Numbered from the stretch's first letter, positions 25,191 to 34,790 are shown. The stretch is DNA of 64,000 bases from Coprobacter secundus (GCA_000803105.1 JTDA01000002.1:372001-436000), one strand, 5' to 3'. Notes: a model not told the origin generated them from the letters alone. A program made the numbers and translations.

Positions 25191-28100
25191 TTAAAAATTA
25201 ATTTGTAAAGAAAGCGTATATCTACGTGGTATAGGATAGTAGGTAAGACTAAAACTATCCGGTTCATTCTCAGGATCTCCTAAAATATATCCTGGTGCCC
25301 ATGTCAATAAATTATACCCCGTCAAAGCAATTCTTGCAGAAGAAAGACCTATTTTTTTCATATAATTTCCCTTCAATGAATATGCAAGTTCTAATGACTT
25401 CAATCTCAAATATTTACCACTCACTAATGCTTTACTCGTTGCTACATCATAAGTGGTCCATCCACCCCAAGTAGCATACTCGGCATCTCGATTATCAGGA
25501 GTCCACATATCATCTCGGCCTTTTACTTTTACATACATCTCTCCCGGATCTTTAAAAAACATAGGATTATTGATTCCATTTCCCCAATTACGCGAAATAG
25601 ATGCAGCTCCTTGCACAAGAAAATTAAATTCAAAACCTTTGTATTCTAATCCGCCAGAAATACCATAGGTTATATTCGGACGAGAAGTTTTTCCTACCGG
25701 TATATAGTCATTTGAATCGATTTTTCCATCACCATTAAAATCCAATAATTTATCTGATCCAACTACCATCAAACCGCTCTGAGACAAATTATAATTATAC
25801 ATCTCATCCATATTCTGGTAATAACCTATATTTTTTGCAGCTGTTATAGTCCCTATAGGTTTTCCCGCCAGTTTTTGATAATCTGGGAGTAACAATGGAT
25901 CATCTTGATTAGTAATTCTATTTTCATTGTAATTATAATTACCCTTAATCCAATAATTTAATTTTTTACGGATAGTACCATAGTATGATAACTCAAACTC
26001 AAATCCATGTCGCTTTACGGCTCCAATATTCATATCTGCCATATCTTGCCCAAACCATGACGCAACAGCTCTACGACTCATCAAAATACCATCTCTATCT
26101 TCCGCAAAAAACTCACCACTCAATGTCAAAGTATTATCGAAAAAGCCTAAATCAACACCTAAATTATGTTTCTTGGCTCGTTCCCATTGAGCTCGTTCAT
26201 TTGGGACCTTTCCCTCTATAATAGAATTTGTAGGTCGGCTTGATGTAGGTCCCCCTAAATTGAAACTTATACTATTGGTATAATCAGAAATATATAAAAA
26301 TCCTGCAACCTGATCATTACCTGATTCTCCATACGAATAACGTAATTTCAAATTGCTAAACTCTTTTGGCATAATCCGTAGAAAAATAGGTTCTTTTGCT
26401 ATATTCCAACCAACAGCAACCGAAGGGAAATAACCAAAACGATTAGCTGGTGCAAAACGTTCGGAACCGGAGACTCCCAAGGTAGCCTCAATCATATAGC
26501 GACTTAAATAATCATAAGTAACACGAGCACTCCACTTTTCTTCTCTATGTTGAAATTCTGAACCAACTTGCTGAATTCTACGTTCAAATAAACCCAATCC
26601 TGTTATCGTATGATCTCCAAAAGTTCTCGCATAATTGAGTTGGAAACTATATACATAATCATACGAAGCTGCATTACGATCCTGAGAAACAGTAGTTTGA
26701 TAAGGTTCTGTTACTTCATCATAATCATTTTGACTTCCTCCTAAATAACGATCCCAGTAGTAATTATCTCCATCAATATTAAAAATATAATAATCACTGG
26801 TGTAAGTAATTCCTCCACCATTCCATGTCGAATAGTTATTGTATGAAAAATTTAATTTAGCAGATAACCCTTTTGTCAAAAAATCTAATTTCTGATCTAA
26901 ATTCACATCAATACCAAAACGGTCTTTCACAGTACGTGTCGTCCCATTATAATTGTGAGTAAAAAATCCTGTACCTGCAGACGGAGAGACTAAATTTCCT
27001 GCCGGACGGTCTGAGATTGTCGGATTTTTAGAATCAGGGTATTTCTCTACAAACCATGCTGGATAAACAAATGGAGAAACATAAGGAGGTTGCGTATACA
27101 AACTATTTAAGATTTTTCCACTATCTCCTGAACTGGAATTACCACCATAATTCGTAGTTCCAATATAACCTCCACTCGACACAGAAACTCGAGTTGTCTT
27201 CGTTACATCGAAGTCAAAATTCATACGATAATTCATCCTATCATAACGATAATCAGCATTATATAATGACTGGTCTGATGCTAACAAATCACCCTCATGC
27301 AGATAACTCAACATTAAAAAATATTTAGCAAATTTAGTTCCACCTCTTGCAGAAACCGAAGCTCTAGTATCCCATGCAAAAGGTTTTACCCCTTGTTCCC
27401 AAGCGTCAAAGTCAGGATAAATATACCGCTCATACGGATTAGCAGGATTACGATAGTGCTCAAGGACACTCTCCCCCAAAACATTACTCCATTTCCCTTG
27501 ATTACGATACATTTTATCCCTGCCAAGCAACGTATTATATGAGTTCTCTTGTATACCACTACTCGTAGACTGTTTTAAGGTTTGTTCCACACTGGCTGAG
27601 ATTTCCATTTTTCCTTCTTTTCCTCTTTTAGTAGTAACCAAAATAACTCCATTGCCACCTTTAACACCATAAACCGCTGTAGCAGAAGCATCTTTCAATA
27701 CGGATACACTTTCTACTTCTGAAGCATCTATATCACTTAATGGCCTCTCTACTCCATCCACTAGTACCAACGGTTGATTATTCCCAGTAAAAGAAGATAA
27801 TCCCCGGACAAAAATCTTAGGTTCACTTGCTCCCGGCATACCGGAAGTTTGTACAGTAACCATACCTGGAACACGTCCAGCCAATGATGTAGACAATGTA
27901 GGAACACCCGAACGAGCCAAATCGGTACTTTTTACTTGTGAAATGGCCCCAACCACACTTTCCTTTTTCTGCACTCCATATGCAACTACCACAACTTCAT
28001 CCAATGCCTTAGAATTTTCTTTTAAGACTACCTGCAATGAAGTTTTTCCATTTAAAGGAATCTCCTGATTCTGATAACCGACATATGTAAAAACTAATAT

Positions 28101-28346
28101 TGAATTTGTAGATGCTTTAATAGAAAATTTACCATCAATATCGGTAATAGATCCGGTTGTCGTTCCTTTTACCATCACCGAGGCTCCTATCAAAGGCTCT
28201 CCAACAGCATCTTTGACAACTCCCGTCACCGTTTGTTGTGAAAATGCAGCCACAGACATCAACAACATTACAAACAATAAACTCCATTTTACCTCTAAAT
28301 AATTGAGCCAACGGACTTTTTGATTTGATTTCCTGTGTTTTTTCAT
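25191..28346 (-). CDS. SusC-family TonB-dependent transporter, pair 1 (full length)
   Basis: A 1051-residue transporter: signal segment (residues ~19-37), CarboxypepD_reg-like domain (QTVTGVVKDAVGEPLIGASV, residues ~38-115), TonB-box-like DEVVVVAYG, plug (LSTSLAGRVPGMVTVQ, QPLVLVDGVERPL, VESVSVLKDASATAVYG, VILVTTKRG), and a large beta-barrel ending YTLSLQINF. It starts the core SusCD-SusCD block 197 bp after the GH88 gene. I found no consensus promoter in that gap, so it may be co-transcribed with GH88 from site 3. TonB-ExbBD encoded at 43-46 kb would energise it. Confidence 0.95.
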   Translation of the reverse strand: MKKHRKSNQKVRWLNYLEVKWSLLFVMLLMSVAAFSQQTVTGVVKDAVGEPLIGASVMVKGTTTGSITDIDGKFSIKASTNSILVFTYVGYQNQEIPLNGKTSLQVVLKENSKALDEVVVVAYGVQKKESVVGAISQVKSTDLARSGVPTLSTSLAGRVPGMVTVQTSGMPGASEPKIFVRGLSSFTGNNQPLVLVDGVERPLSDIDASEVESVSVLKDASATAVYGVKGGNGVILVTTKRGKEGKMEISASVEQTLKQSTSSGIQENSYNTLLGRDKMYRNQGKWSNVLGESVLEHYRNPANPYERYIYPDFDAWEQGVKPFAWDTRASVSARGGTKFAKYFLMLSYLHEGDLLASDQSLYNADYRYDRMNYRMNFDFDVTKTTRVSVSSGGYIGTTNYGGNSSSGDSGKILNSLYTQPPYVSPFVYPAWFVEKYPDSKNPTISDRPAGNLVSPSAGTGFFTHNYNGTTRTVKDRFGIDVNLDQKLDFLTKGLSAKLNFSYNNYSTWNGGGITYTSDYYIFNIDGDNYYWDRYLGGSQNDYDEVTEPYQTTVSQDRNAASYDYVYSFQLNYARTFGDHTITGLGLFERRIQQVGSEFQHREEKWSARVTYDYLSRYMIEATLGVSGSERFAPANRFGYFPSVAVGWNIAKEPIFLRIMPKEFSNLKLRYSYGESGNDQVAGFLYISDYTNSISFNLGGPTSSRPTNSIIEGKVPNERAQWERAKKHNLGVDLGFFDNTLTLSGEFFAEDRDGILMSRRAVASWFGQDMADMNIGAVKRHGFEFELSYYGTIRKKLNYWIKGNYNYNENRITNQDDPLLLPDYQKLAGKPIGTITAAKNIGYYQNMDEMYNYNLSQSGLMVVGSDKLLDFNGDGKIDSNDYIPVGKTSRPNITYGISGGLEYKGFEFNFLVQGAASISRNWGNGINNPMFFKDPGEMYVKVKGRDDMWTPDNRDAEYATWGGWTTYDVATSKALVSGKYLRLKSLELAYSLKGNYMKKIGLSSARIALTGYNLLTWAPGYILGDPENEPDSFSLTYYPIPRRYTLSLQINF

Positions 28347-28543
28347 ATAAATAAATTTTTCAAATTATATCATAATAAAATTTAAATAACTATTTTCGAA
28401 TACCTCAACAAATTGTATATGCTTAAAACTACCTTCCCTATATCAATTATCTCTAGCAACTTCAATTTGATATAGCCAATTTCTATTCATGGTTATTATT
28501 TTATATCAAGTTTTTCTTTATTTTTAAAATATATCTTATACGG

Positions 28544-29752
28544 TTAATTATTTAAAATATACTTTTTATATCTTAAAAGAGCTTCAACATAATAATAATC
28601 AGCATATGTAAGGGGTGCATCTACTTCTGAACCTGCAAGGAAATAACCTACACTATGTTTTAAGATAAATCCCTCATTTGTTCCTATAGCTGCTGTATAA
28701 TCAGGAGAAGCCAAAGTTCTTATTTGAGTTTCAACAACATCTAAATATCTTTTAGCAGTATCTTTATCAACAAATTGGCTCATTTCTATCAATGCCGATG
28801 CTATAATAGCTCCAGCAGAAGCATCCCTTAACACATTCGGTATTTCTGGTACATCGAAGTCCCAATAAGGAATTTTATCTTTCGGCAAACGCGGATGATT
28901 CAGTATAAAATCGGCTATACATTTTGCTTGAACAAGGTATTTTTCATTTTTAGTTTCTCTATACATCATTGAATACCCATATAGAGCCCAAGCCTGTCCC
29001 CTTGACCATGCACTCTCGTCACTATACCCTTGATGAGTTCCTTTGACCATCACCTTTCCTGTCTCCGGAGAATATGAAATTACATGATAACAGCTGTAAT
29101 TCGCCCGAAATTGGTTCTCCATCGTCTTATTTGCATGATTGACAGAAATTGTTTTAAATCTTTCATCTCCAGTTTCTTTATAAGCCCACATCAAATACTC
29201 AAGATTCATCATATTATCAATAATCACCGGATATTGCCATTTATCCTTATTAAAATCCCATGAACGTATGCATCCAACAACTGGGTTATAACGTGTACTC
29301 AAAGATTTAGCACCATTAATTAATATCGATTTATATACTTTCTTTCCTGTTAAACGCAATGCATTTCCATAACTACAATAAAGCATAAATCCCAAATCAT
29401 GTGTATTTTTATTATATTGCTCTTTTTCTATACGTTCGGTAAGAAGAGTTGCATATTTGCCAATCTCTTCATCATCAGAATATTCATATAAATACCATAA
29501 TGTCCCTGGGAAAAAACCACTACACCACCAATCAGATGAAGATGTCTCCAATTTTCCATTTTTTATAGACTTCGGTAACTTTCCTGGAAGAGCAGTAACA
29601 TTTTTTGCTAATATCAAACTTTGATTATTTGCGTGCTCTAAAGCTTTTTCTATAACTGTTTGCATCGATTCCTTTTCCGTAGCATGAGAACAGACCGAAT
29701 AAACAGGTAACAACACAATAAGGAATAAAACCCAATAACAATTTTTGTTCAT
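28544..29752 (-). CDS. GH88 unsaturated glucuronyl hydrolase, secreted
   Basis: The start at 29752 (MNKNCYWVLFLIVLLPV) gives a clear signal peptide; 29758 is also open. The ~402-residue (alpha/alpha)6-barrel enzyme of family GH88 releases 4,5-unsaturated uronic acid from the non-reducing end of lyase products. Both family aspartates are in place: one in NTHDLGFMLYCSYG (Asp119) and one in YPVIIDNMMNLE (Asp179). It also has SSDWWCSGFFPGTLW, SDESAWSRGQAWALYGY and RDASAGAIIASAL. This is the strongest clue that the target is cut by a lyase and contains uronic acid. It is the first gene of the long minus-strand unit and is preceded by operator site 3. Confidence 0.92.
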   Translation of the reverse strand: MNKNCYWVLFLIVLLPVYSVCSHATEKESMQTVIEKALEHANNQSLILAKNVTALPGKLPKSIKNGKLETSSSDWWCSGFFPGTLWYLYEYSDDEEIGKYATLLTERIEKEQYNKNTHDLGFMLYCSYGNALRLTGKKVYKSILINGAKSLSTRYNPVVGCIRSWDFNKDKWQYPVIIDNMMNLEYLMWAYKETGDERFKTISVNHANKTMENQFRANYSCYHVISYSPETGKVMVKGTHQGYSDESAWSRGQAWALYGYSMMYRETKNEKYLVQAKCIADFILNHPRLPKDKIPYWDFDVPEIPNVLRDASAGAIIASALIEMSQFVDKDTAKRYLDVVETQIRTLASPDYTAAIGTNEGFILKHSVGYFLAGSEVDAPLTYADYYYVEALLRYKKYILNN

Positions 29753-29844
29753 GTACAATTTTAATTTATTAGATTAAGATTAAACTGAAAGGCTTTATCT
29801 TACCCAATTTTAATCTTATTACATTTTTGTCTCTTTCTCTGTTA

Positions 29845-29914
29845 CAAAAGAACTTATTACTTTCAAATATTAAATTGAATTTTGTACACAAGTAGTTTAA
29901 ATCTGTACATATTT
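29845..29914 (-). promoter_or_regulatory. Candidate HTCS operator plus -7 element, site 3 (GH88-SusCD operon)
   Basis: GTACA half-sites start at 29884 and 29905 (21 bp apart), preceded by AATTTT and AAATCT. The minus-strand -7 element TTCTTTTG (29845-29852) has its TTTG 39 bp from the proximal half-site, as at sites 1 and 2. The GH88 start is 93 bp downstream. This copy would control the main PUL operon. Confidence 0.65.
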
Positions 29915-29958
29915 CCTAATAAACAAATACACAAGTCTATATAAAATTATAATATACT

Positions 29959-30003
29959 AAAAAAATACCCCATAGAATTTATATTAAAAACTCTATGGGA
30001 TAT
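29959..30003 (-). terminator. Intrinsic terminator of the aroC-DUF362 operon
   Basis: ATACCCCATAGA (29965-29976) pairs with TCTATGGGATAT (29992-30003) with one mismatch. On the minus strand it is followed by seven Ts (plus-strand A run 29959-29965). It lies 32 bases beyond the DUF362 stop and separates the housekeeping operon from the PUL. Confidence 0.7.
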
Positions 30004-30034
30004 TCTTTATTTCCTATAAAATTTCATTGCAACA

Positions 30035-31153
30035 TCATATTCTTATCAATTCATAGTCTCGAGTTCCAAGTCCAATTTTTTCAGCATGTTCAAGACCCGC
30101 TTGCCAATTTGTATCAGGATGCATTAACTTAAATTTATCCACTCCTTCCAAATGCTCATGCCGATGTTCTTCAAATAACTTACATCCTTGAATTGCCGGA
30201 GCATTCATTACCATATCGGCACAAGCTGCATCTAATGCTACAGGATCAAATGAAGCAGCAATTCCTAAATCAGGGACTATAGCCGCATCATTGTGATTCC
30301 AACAATCACACTCCGGCGAGACATTCATAATAAAACTAACATGAAAGTTTGGTTTATCTTTTAAAACAGCCAATGTATATTCTGCAATTTTGCAATTGAG
30401 CCGTTCTGAAGTATCACCTTCTCCTAATATTGCTGCATCGTATTGGCACAAAGCCACACATTGTCCACAACCAACACATTTATTATAATCAATCTCGGCT
30501 ATATGATTTGAATTTAAATGTATAGCATCATGAGCACAATGCTTTACACAAATATTACATCCACGACAATTATCCTTATCTACAACAGGGGCAGAAGCCG
30601 AATGTAGCTCCAATTTCCCGCCCACACTTGCACATCCCATTCCTAAGTTTTTTAATGCTCCTCCAAAACCTGTCTGTTCATGTCCTTTAAAATGATTCAT
30701 TGTTACAATCACATCAGCATCAGCAATAGCTGCCCCAATTTTTGCAGTCTTGCAGTATTCCTGCCCTATCTCAATTTCGCTATAATCTGTTCCCTTCAAT
30801 CCATCTGCAATAATCACTTGGCATTGAGCCGATATAGGATTAAAACCATTCTCCATTGCACTTTGCAAATGGTCAACTGCATTCGAACGCCCTCCAGAAT
30901 ATAATGTATTACAATCTGTAAGAAAAGGTTTAGCGCCTAATTCCCTTAATAATGAAGCCATACGTGCTGCATAATTAGGACGTATATAAGCTAAGTTTCC
31001 CGGCTCTCCAAAATGAATTTTAATCGCAGCAAACTGATGATCAAAATTAATATTTGCTATTCCTGCTTTTCGAACTACTAATTCCATTTTATCCAACAGA
31101 TTTCGACGTGGAGTGGTATGCAAATCTGTAAAATAAACTTTAGACGATTCCAT
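30035..31153 (-). CDS. DUF362 protein with two 4Fe-4S ferredoxin clusters
   Basis: A 372-residue protein with an N-terminal and a split C-terminal DUF362 domain (HFGEPGNLAYIRPNYAARM, TMNHFKGHEQTGFGGALKNLGMGC, FDPVALDAACADMVM). Between them is a 2x[4Fe-4S] ferredoxin insert, with cysteine motifs CRGCNICVKHC and CVGCGQCVALC at about residues 197-240. No signal peptide, so it is cytoplasmic. It is the last gene of a tight operon after aroC, an M20 peptidase and a radical SAM gene (18 bp from the latter). An electron-transfer role is likely; the reaction is unknown. Confidence 0.85.
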   Translation of the reverse strand: MESSKVYFTDLHTTPRRNLLDKMELVVRKAGIANINFDHQFAAIKIHFGEPGNLAYIRPNYAARMASLLRELGAKPFLTDCNTLYSGGRSNAVDHLQSAMENGFNPISAQCQVIIADGLKGTDYSEIEIGQEYCKTAKIGAAIADADVIVTMNHFKGHEQTGFGGALKNLGMGCASVGGKLELHSASAPVVDKDNCRGCNICVKHCAHDAIHLNSNHIAEIDYNKCVGCGQCVALCQYDAAILGEGDTSERLNCKIAEYTLAVLKDKPNFHVSFIMNVSPECDCWNHNDAAIVPDLGIAASFDPVALDAACADMVMNAPAIQGCKLFEEHRHEHLEGVDKFKLMHPDTNWQAGLEHAEKIGLGTRDYELIRI

Positions 31154-31171
31154 AAAGTAAGTTTTTAAATG

Positions 31172-32101
31172 TTATAATATCCCTTTTGTGTATCTACCTT
31201 GCCATGTATCTCTTTCTTTCATTTTTTTCAATAATCGTGCTGTAAATTCATAATTCTTAAGACCCCACTGTGGAGCAATCAACAAATCTTTTGGAGACTG
31301 TGATACAAAACGTTCGAGAACAATACCTGATCGCAAATATTCCATAAAATCGATTACTACATCAATATACTCATCTACATTGTACAAATGAAACCATTCG
31401 GGATGTTCTTCATATTGATGTGCCATTCGAGTATGTCTTATCAGTTGTAACTGGTGTAGTTTTAACGTCGTCAGAGGTAAGCGGGAAAGCTGTACGGCAT
31501 GGGAAATAATCATATCTCGAGACTCATGAGGTAAACCTAATATCATATGTGCCCCAGTCATAATGCCGGCTTTAGCAGTCCGTATAATCGCTTTCTCTGA
31601 GTCTTCATATGTATGTCCTCTATTAATAAACTTCAGTGTACTATCATTGGTAGACTCAACTCCATATTCTATTAAAACAAACGTTTCTTTGGCTAAATCT
31701 GATAAATATGAAAGAAGTTCATCTGACACACAATCTGGGCGCGTTCCAATAATGATGCCTACAACACCACAAATGTGCAAAGCTTCTTCATACTTTTCGA
31801 TTAATAAATCTATCGAATCATATGTATTTGTATAAGCCTGAAAATAAGCCAAATATTTCATTTCAGGATACTTTTTCCCGAAAAAAGAAATCCCTTCTTT
31901 TACCTGTTCCGTAACAGATTTTTCCGTATGACAATATTCAGGACTGAAAGTTTGATTATTACAATACGTACAACCTCCCCAACCTTTTTCTCCTGTCCTA
32001 TTTGGGCAAGTAAATCCCGCATTTATAGAGATTTTTTGAACTTTAAATGGGAATTGCCGTTTAAGAAATGTTCCAAAATCGTAATAATACATCTTATTCA
32101 T
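31172..32101 (-). CDS. Radical SAM protein, TIGR01212/YhcC family
   Basis: A 309-residue cytoplasmic radical SAM protein. The family-typical spaced cluster is seen in GFTCPNRTGEKGWGGCTYCN, where the cysteines bind the 4Fe-4S/SAM cluster. Conserved FQAYTNTYDSIDLL, TRPDCVSD, EYGVESTNDSTL and MILGLPHE blocks also fit the YhcC family, whose function is not settled (it has been linked to tRNA or metabolite modification, with no agreement). It sits 12 bp after the M20 peptidase gene. Confidence 0.88.
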   Translation of the reverse strand: MNKMYYYDFGTFLKRQFPFKVQKISINAGFTCPNRTGEKGWGGCTYCNNQTFSPEYCHTEKSVTEQVKEGISFFGKKYPEMKYLAYFQAYTNTYDSIDLLIEKYEEALHICGVVGIIIGTRPDCVSDELLSYLSDLAKETFVLIEYGVESTNDSTLKFINRGHTYEDSEKAIIRTAKAGIMTGAHMILGLPHESRDMIISHAVQLSRLPLTTLKLHQLQLIRHTRMAHQYEEHPEWFHLYNVDEYIDVVIDFMEYLRSGIVLERFVSQSPKDLLIAPQWGLKNYEFTARLLKKMKERDTWQGRYTKGIL

Positions 32102-32113
32102 TGTACATAATCA

Positions 32114-33472
32114 TCATTTTCCAAATTCTTTATAAAACTCAGCTACAGCAATTATACCTTTTTCCATTATCTCAATTTGCTGGTTTTCATTTGGAGAATG
32201 TATTGCATTTGATTCTAAACCAAATCCCATCAACAATGATTTTACACCCAAAATCCTTTCAAAATCCGCAATAATAGGAATACTCCCTCCTCGCCGAACT
32301 GCCAAAGGACGCTTACCAAAAGCTTTTTCATAAGCTCTTTCTGCAATCTTATAAGCTGGCATATCTATAGGACACACATAGCCATCTCCTCCATGCATCG
32401 GGGTTACTTTTACCGTAACATAATCAGGTACTACAGAATAAATATAATCAATAAACAATTGTGATATTTTTTCATGTTGCTGATGTGGGACAAGACGACA
32501 AGACATCTTTGCGGTAGCTTTTGACGGCAACACCGTTTTGGAACCTTCTGCCGTATAACCTCCCCAAATTCCACACACATCAAATGTAGGACGTATTGCT
32601 GTACGTTCTAATGTCGAAAAGTCTTTTTCTCCAAATAAAGCTTTCACACCAATTGACTCTGCATAATCTTTATCATTATGGGGAACTTCTGCCAACATTG
32701 CACGTTCGGCAGCCGACACCTCCTCGACATCATCATAAAAATGAGGAATCGTAATATACCCGTCTTTATCCGTTATATCTGCAATTATCTTGCATAAAAC
32801 GTTAATAGGATTAGCAACCGCTCCACCAAAAATACCGGAATGAAGATCTCGATTAGGGCCAATTACTTCGACTTCCCAATAGGCAAGACCACGCAATCCT
32901 GTTGTGATAGAAGGGACATTTTTCCCCACCATACTGTTATCTGATACCAAAATAATATCAGATTTCAACATCTCCTTATGCTCTACACAAAATTCGGCTA
33001 ATCCAGGGGAGCCAATCTCTTCACCCCCTTCAAATAAAAATTTCACATTACAATGCAACCATCTTTCTTTCAAAGCAATCTCAAAACCTTTAACTTGCAA
33101 AAAAGACTGGCCTTTATCATCATCAGCTCCACGAGCCCATAAACGCCCGTCACGTATGACCGGCTCAAACGGATTAGTATCCCATAAGTCTAAAGGTTCC
33201 ACTGGCATAACATCATAATGAGCATACACTAAAACGGTGGGAGCAGAAGGGTCTATTATTTTTGTAGCAAATACAACAGGATTTGATGATGTCTCCATTA
33301 TCTCTGCTGTATCAACTCCTGCCGATAGCAGCAATTTTCTCCATTGTTCTACACAAGCTCTCATATCTTGTTGATGTTCAGGTTGAGCACTAATCGAAGG
33401 GATACGAATCAGAGAAAACAGCTCATCGTAAAAACGTGTTCTATTCTTTTCAATATATTGTTTAGCTTCCAT
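32114..33472 (-). CDS. M20-family dipeptidase/metallopeptidase
   Basis: A 452-residue cytoplasmic M20 peptidase. Zinc-binding and catalytic residues are present: His/Asp in VYAHYDVMPVEP, the bridging Asp in ARGADDDKGQ, the Glu pair in FEGGEEIGSPG, Asp in VSDNSM, and a late His in NAIHSPNENQ. A dimerisation/lid domain lies in between (about 200-320, with DLHSGIFGG). These enzymes act as di- or tripeptidases, often of carnosinase/PepV type. It is 4 bp from aroC, so translation is probably coupled. Confidence 0.9.
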   Translation of the reverse strand: MEAKQYIEKNRTRFYDELFSLIRIPSISAQPEHQQDMRACVEQWRKLLLSAGVDTAEIMETSSNPVVFATKIIDPSAPTVLVYAHYDVMPVEPLDLWDTNPFEPVIRDGRLWARGADDDKGQSFLQVKGFEIALKERWLHCNVKFLFEGGEEIGSPGLAEFCVEHKEMLKSDIILVSDNSMVGKNVPSITTGLRGLAYWEVEVIGPNRDLHSGIFGGAVANPINVLCKIIADITDKDGYITIPHFYDDVEEVSAAERAMLAEVPHNDKDYAESIGVKALFGEKDFSTLERTAIRPTFDVCGIWGGYTAEGSKTVLPSKATAKMSCRLVPHQQHEKISQLFIDYIYSVVPDYVTVKVTPMHGGDGYVCPIDMPAYKIAERAYEKAFGKRPLAVRRGGSIPIIADFERILGVKSLLMGFGLESNAIHSPNENQQIEIMEKGIIAVAEFYKEFGK

Positions 33473-33476
33473 AATA

Positions 33477-34550
33477 TCAAATGTGTTTTGTTTTATTCAA
33501 TAAATAATGATCAAGTATTACTATAGCAGCCATAGCTTCAACGATGGGGACTGCCCGCGGCAACACACAGGGGTCATGCCTTCCTTTTGCTTTCAAAATC
33601 ACTTCTGCTCCACTTTTATCCAGAGTCTGTATATCTCTCAGTATTGTTGCCACAGGTTTGAAAGCTACCCGGAAATAAATATCTTCGCCATTAGATATTC
33701 CGCCCTGTATTCCACCAGAATTATTCGTCAATGTAGACACTCGACCATCTTTTTGTACAAATACATCATTCATTTGTGAGCCTCTATATTGTACTCCATC
33801 AAAACCCATTCCATATTCAAATCCTTTGACCGCATTTATTCCTAACATAGCTCCTCCTAACTCTGCATGCAACTTATTAAAGACCGGATCGCCTAAACCT
33901 ACAGGCATATTCTGTATAACACATGTTATCACTCCTCCAATTGTATCACCAGCTGCACGGACCTCATCAATCAATGCAATCATTTTGGCGGCCTTTTTCT
34001 CATCTGGACATCGAACAATATTTTCTTCTATTCGAGACAAATCATACTGGCGATAATCTTTTGACAAACTTATATTTCCAACTTGTGAGGTAAAAGCTTT
34101 TATATCGATAGACAACTCTTTCAAGACAAGCTTCGCCAACGCTCCTGCTACACAACGTGCAATTGTCTCTCGAGCCGAAGATCGTCCTCCTCCCCGATGG
34201 TCTCGGATTCCATACTTTTGGGTATATGTATAATCTGCATGCGAAGGTCGAAACGTTTCTTTCAGATTATTATAATCGGAGGAATGCTGGTTTTCATTAT
34301 AAATAACAAAACCTATCGGAGCTCCAGTAGAATATCCTTCATATACACCAGACAAAAATTCTACTTTGTCATTTTCTTTCCTAGGTGTTACAATAGAAGA
34401 TTGCCCTGGACGACGACGATTCAACTCATTCTGAATAAAATCATATTCAATTTTTATTCCAGCAGGCATACCATCTATTACTCCACCTATTCCCCTACCA
34501 TGAGATTCACCAAAAGATGTCAATCTGAATATGGTTCCAAATGTATTCAT
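33477..34550 (-). CDS. aroC: Chorismate synthase
   Basis: A 357-residue protein that matches AroC over its full length: start FGTIFRLTSFGESHGRGIGG, then RRRPGQSSIVTPRKE, KYGIRDHRGGGRSSARET, GGIQGGISNGEDI and KAKGRHDPCVLPRAVP. It converts EPSP to chorismate using reduced FMN, the last common step of aromatic amino acid synthesis. It heads the four-gene operon. A TACCTTTA element (minus strand, 34579-34586) near the ideal -7 sequence lies 29 bp upstream of the start. Confidence 0.97.
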   Translation of the reverse strand: MNTFGTIFRLTSFGESHGRGIGGVIDGMPAGIKIEYDFIQNELNRRRPGQSSIVTPRKENDKVEFLSGVYEGYSTGAPIGFVIYNENQHSSDYNNLKETFRPSHADYTYTQKYGIRDHRGGGRSSARETIARCVAGALAKLVLKELSIDIKAFTSQVGNISLSKDYRQYDLSRIEENIVRCPDEKKAAKMIALIDEVRAAGDTIGGVITCVIQNMPVGLGDPVFNKLHAELGGAMLGINAVKGFEYGMGFDGVQYRGSQMNDVFVQKDGRVSTLTNNSGGIQGGISNGEDIYFRVAFKPVATILRDIQTLDKSGAEVILKAKGRHDPCVLPRAVPIVEAMAAIVILDHYLLNKTKHI

Positions 34551-34723
34551 TTATAATACGTTTATTATTCTAAGAGTAAAGGTACATCTTTTTTCCGAAT
34601 CATCAATTAATTTATAACATCCACAGAGTATAATTCATGCTACAAAGTATCAGAAAAGGAATAAAGAAAAATTTTTTACTTAAAAAATATACATAAATAT
34701 GAACATAGTAATCAAAATTTAGG

Positions 34724-34731
34724 TAATTTTG
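34724..34731 (+). promoter_or_regulatory. -7 promoter element of the OmpA-like lipoprotein gene
   Basis: TAATTTTG fits the Bacteroidota TAnnTTTG -7 consensus, 60 bp before the ATG at 34791 and in a 240-bp divergent gap. No strong -33 TTTG is visible. Confidence 0.45.
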
Positions 34732-34790
34732 ATTTATCAATTCATAAGATAAATTAGATTTTAAATATCTAACTAAAAAATAAGTAAGAA

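Noticed and set aside
28347..28543. Search for a fourth paired-GTACA operator before the first SusC
   Set aside because: No GTACA is present; CAAATTAT and CAAATTGT are only weak -7-like elements without the 39-bp partner.
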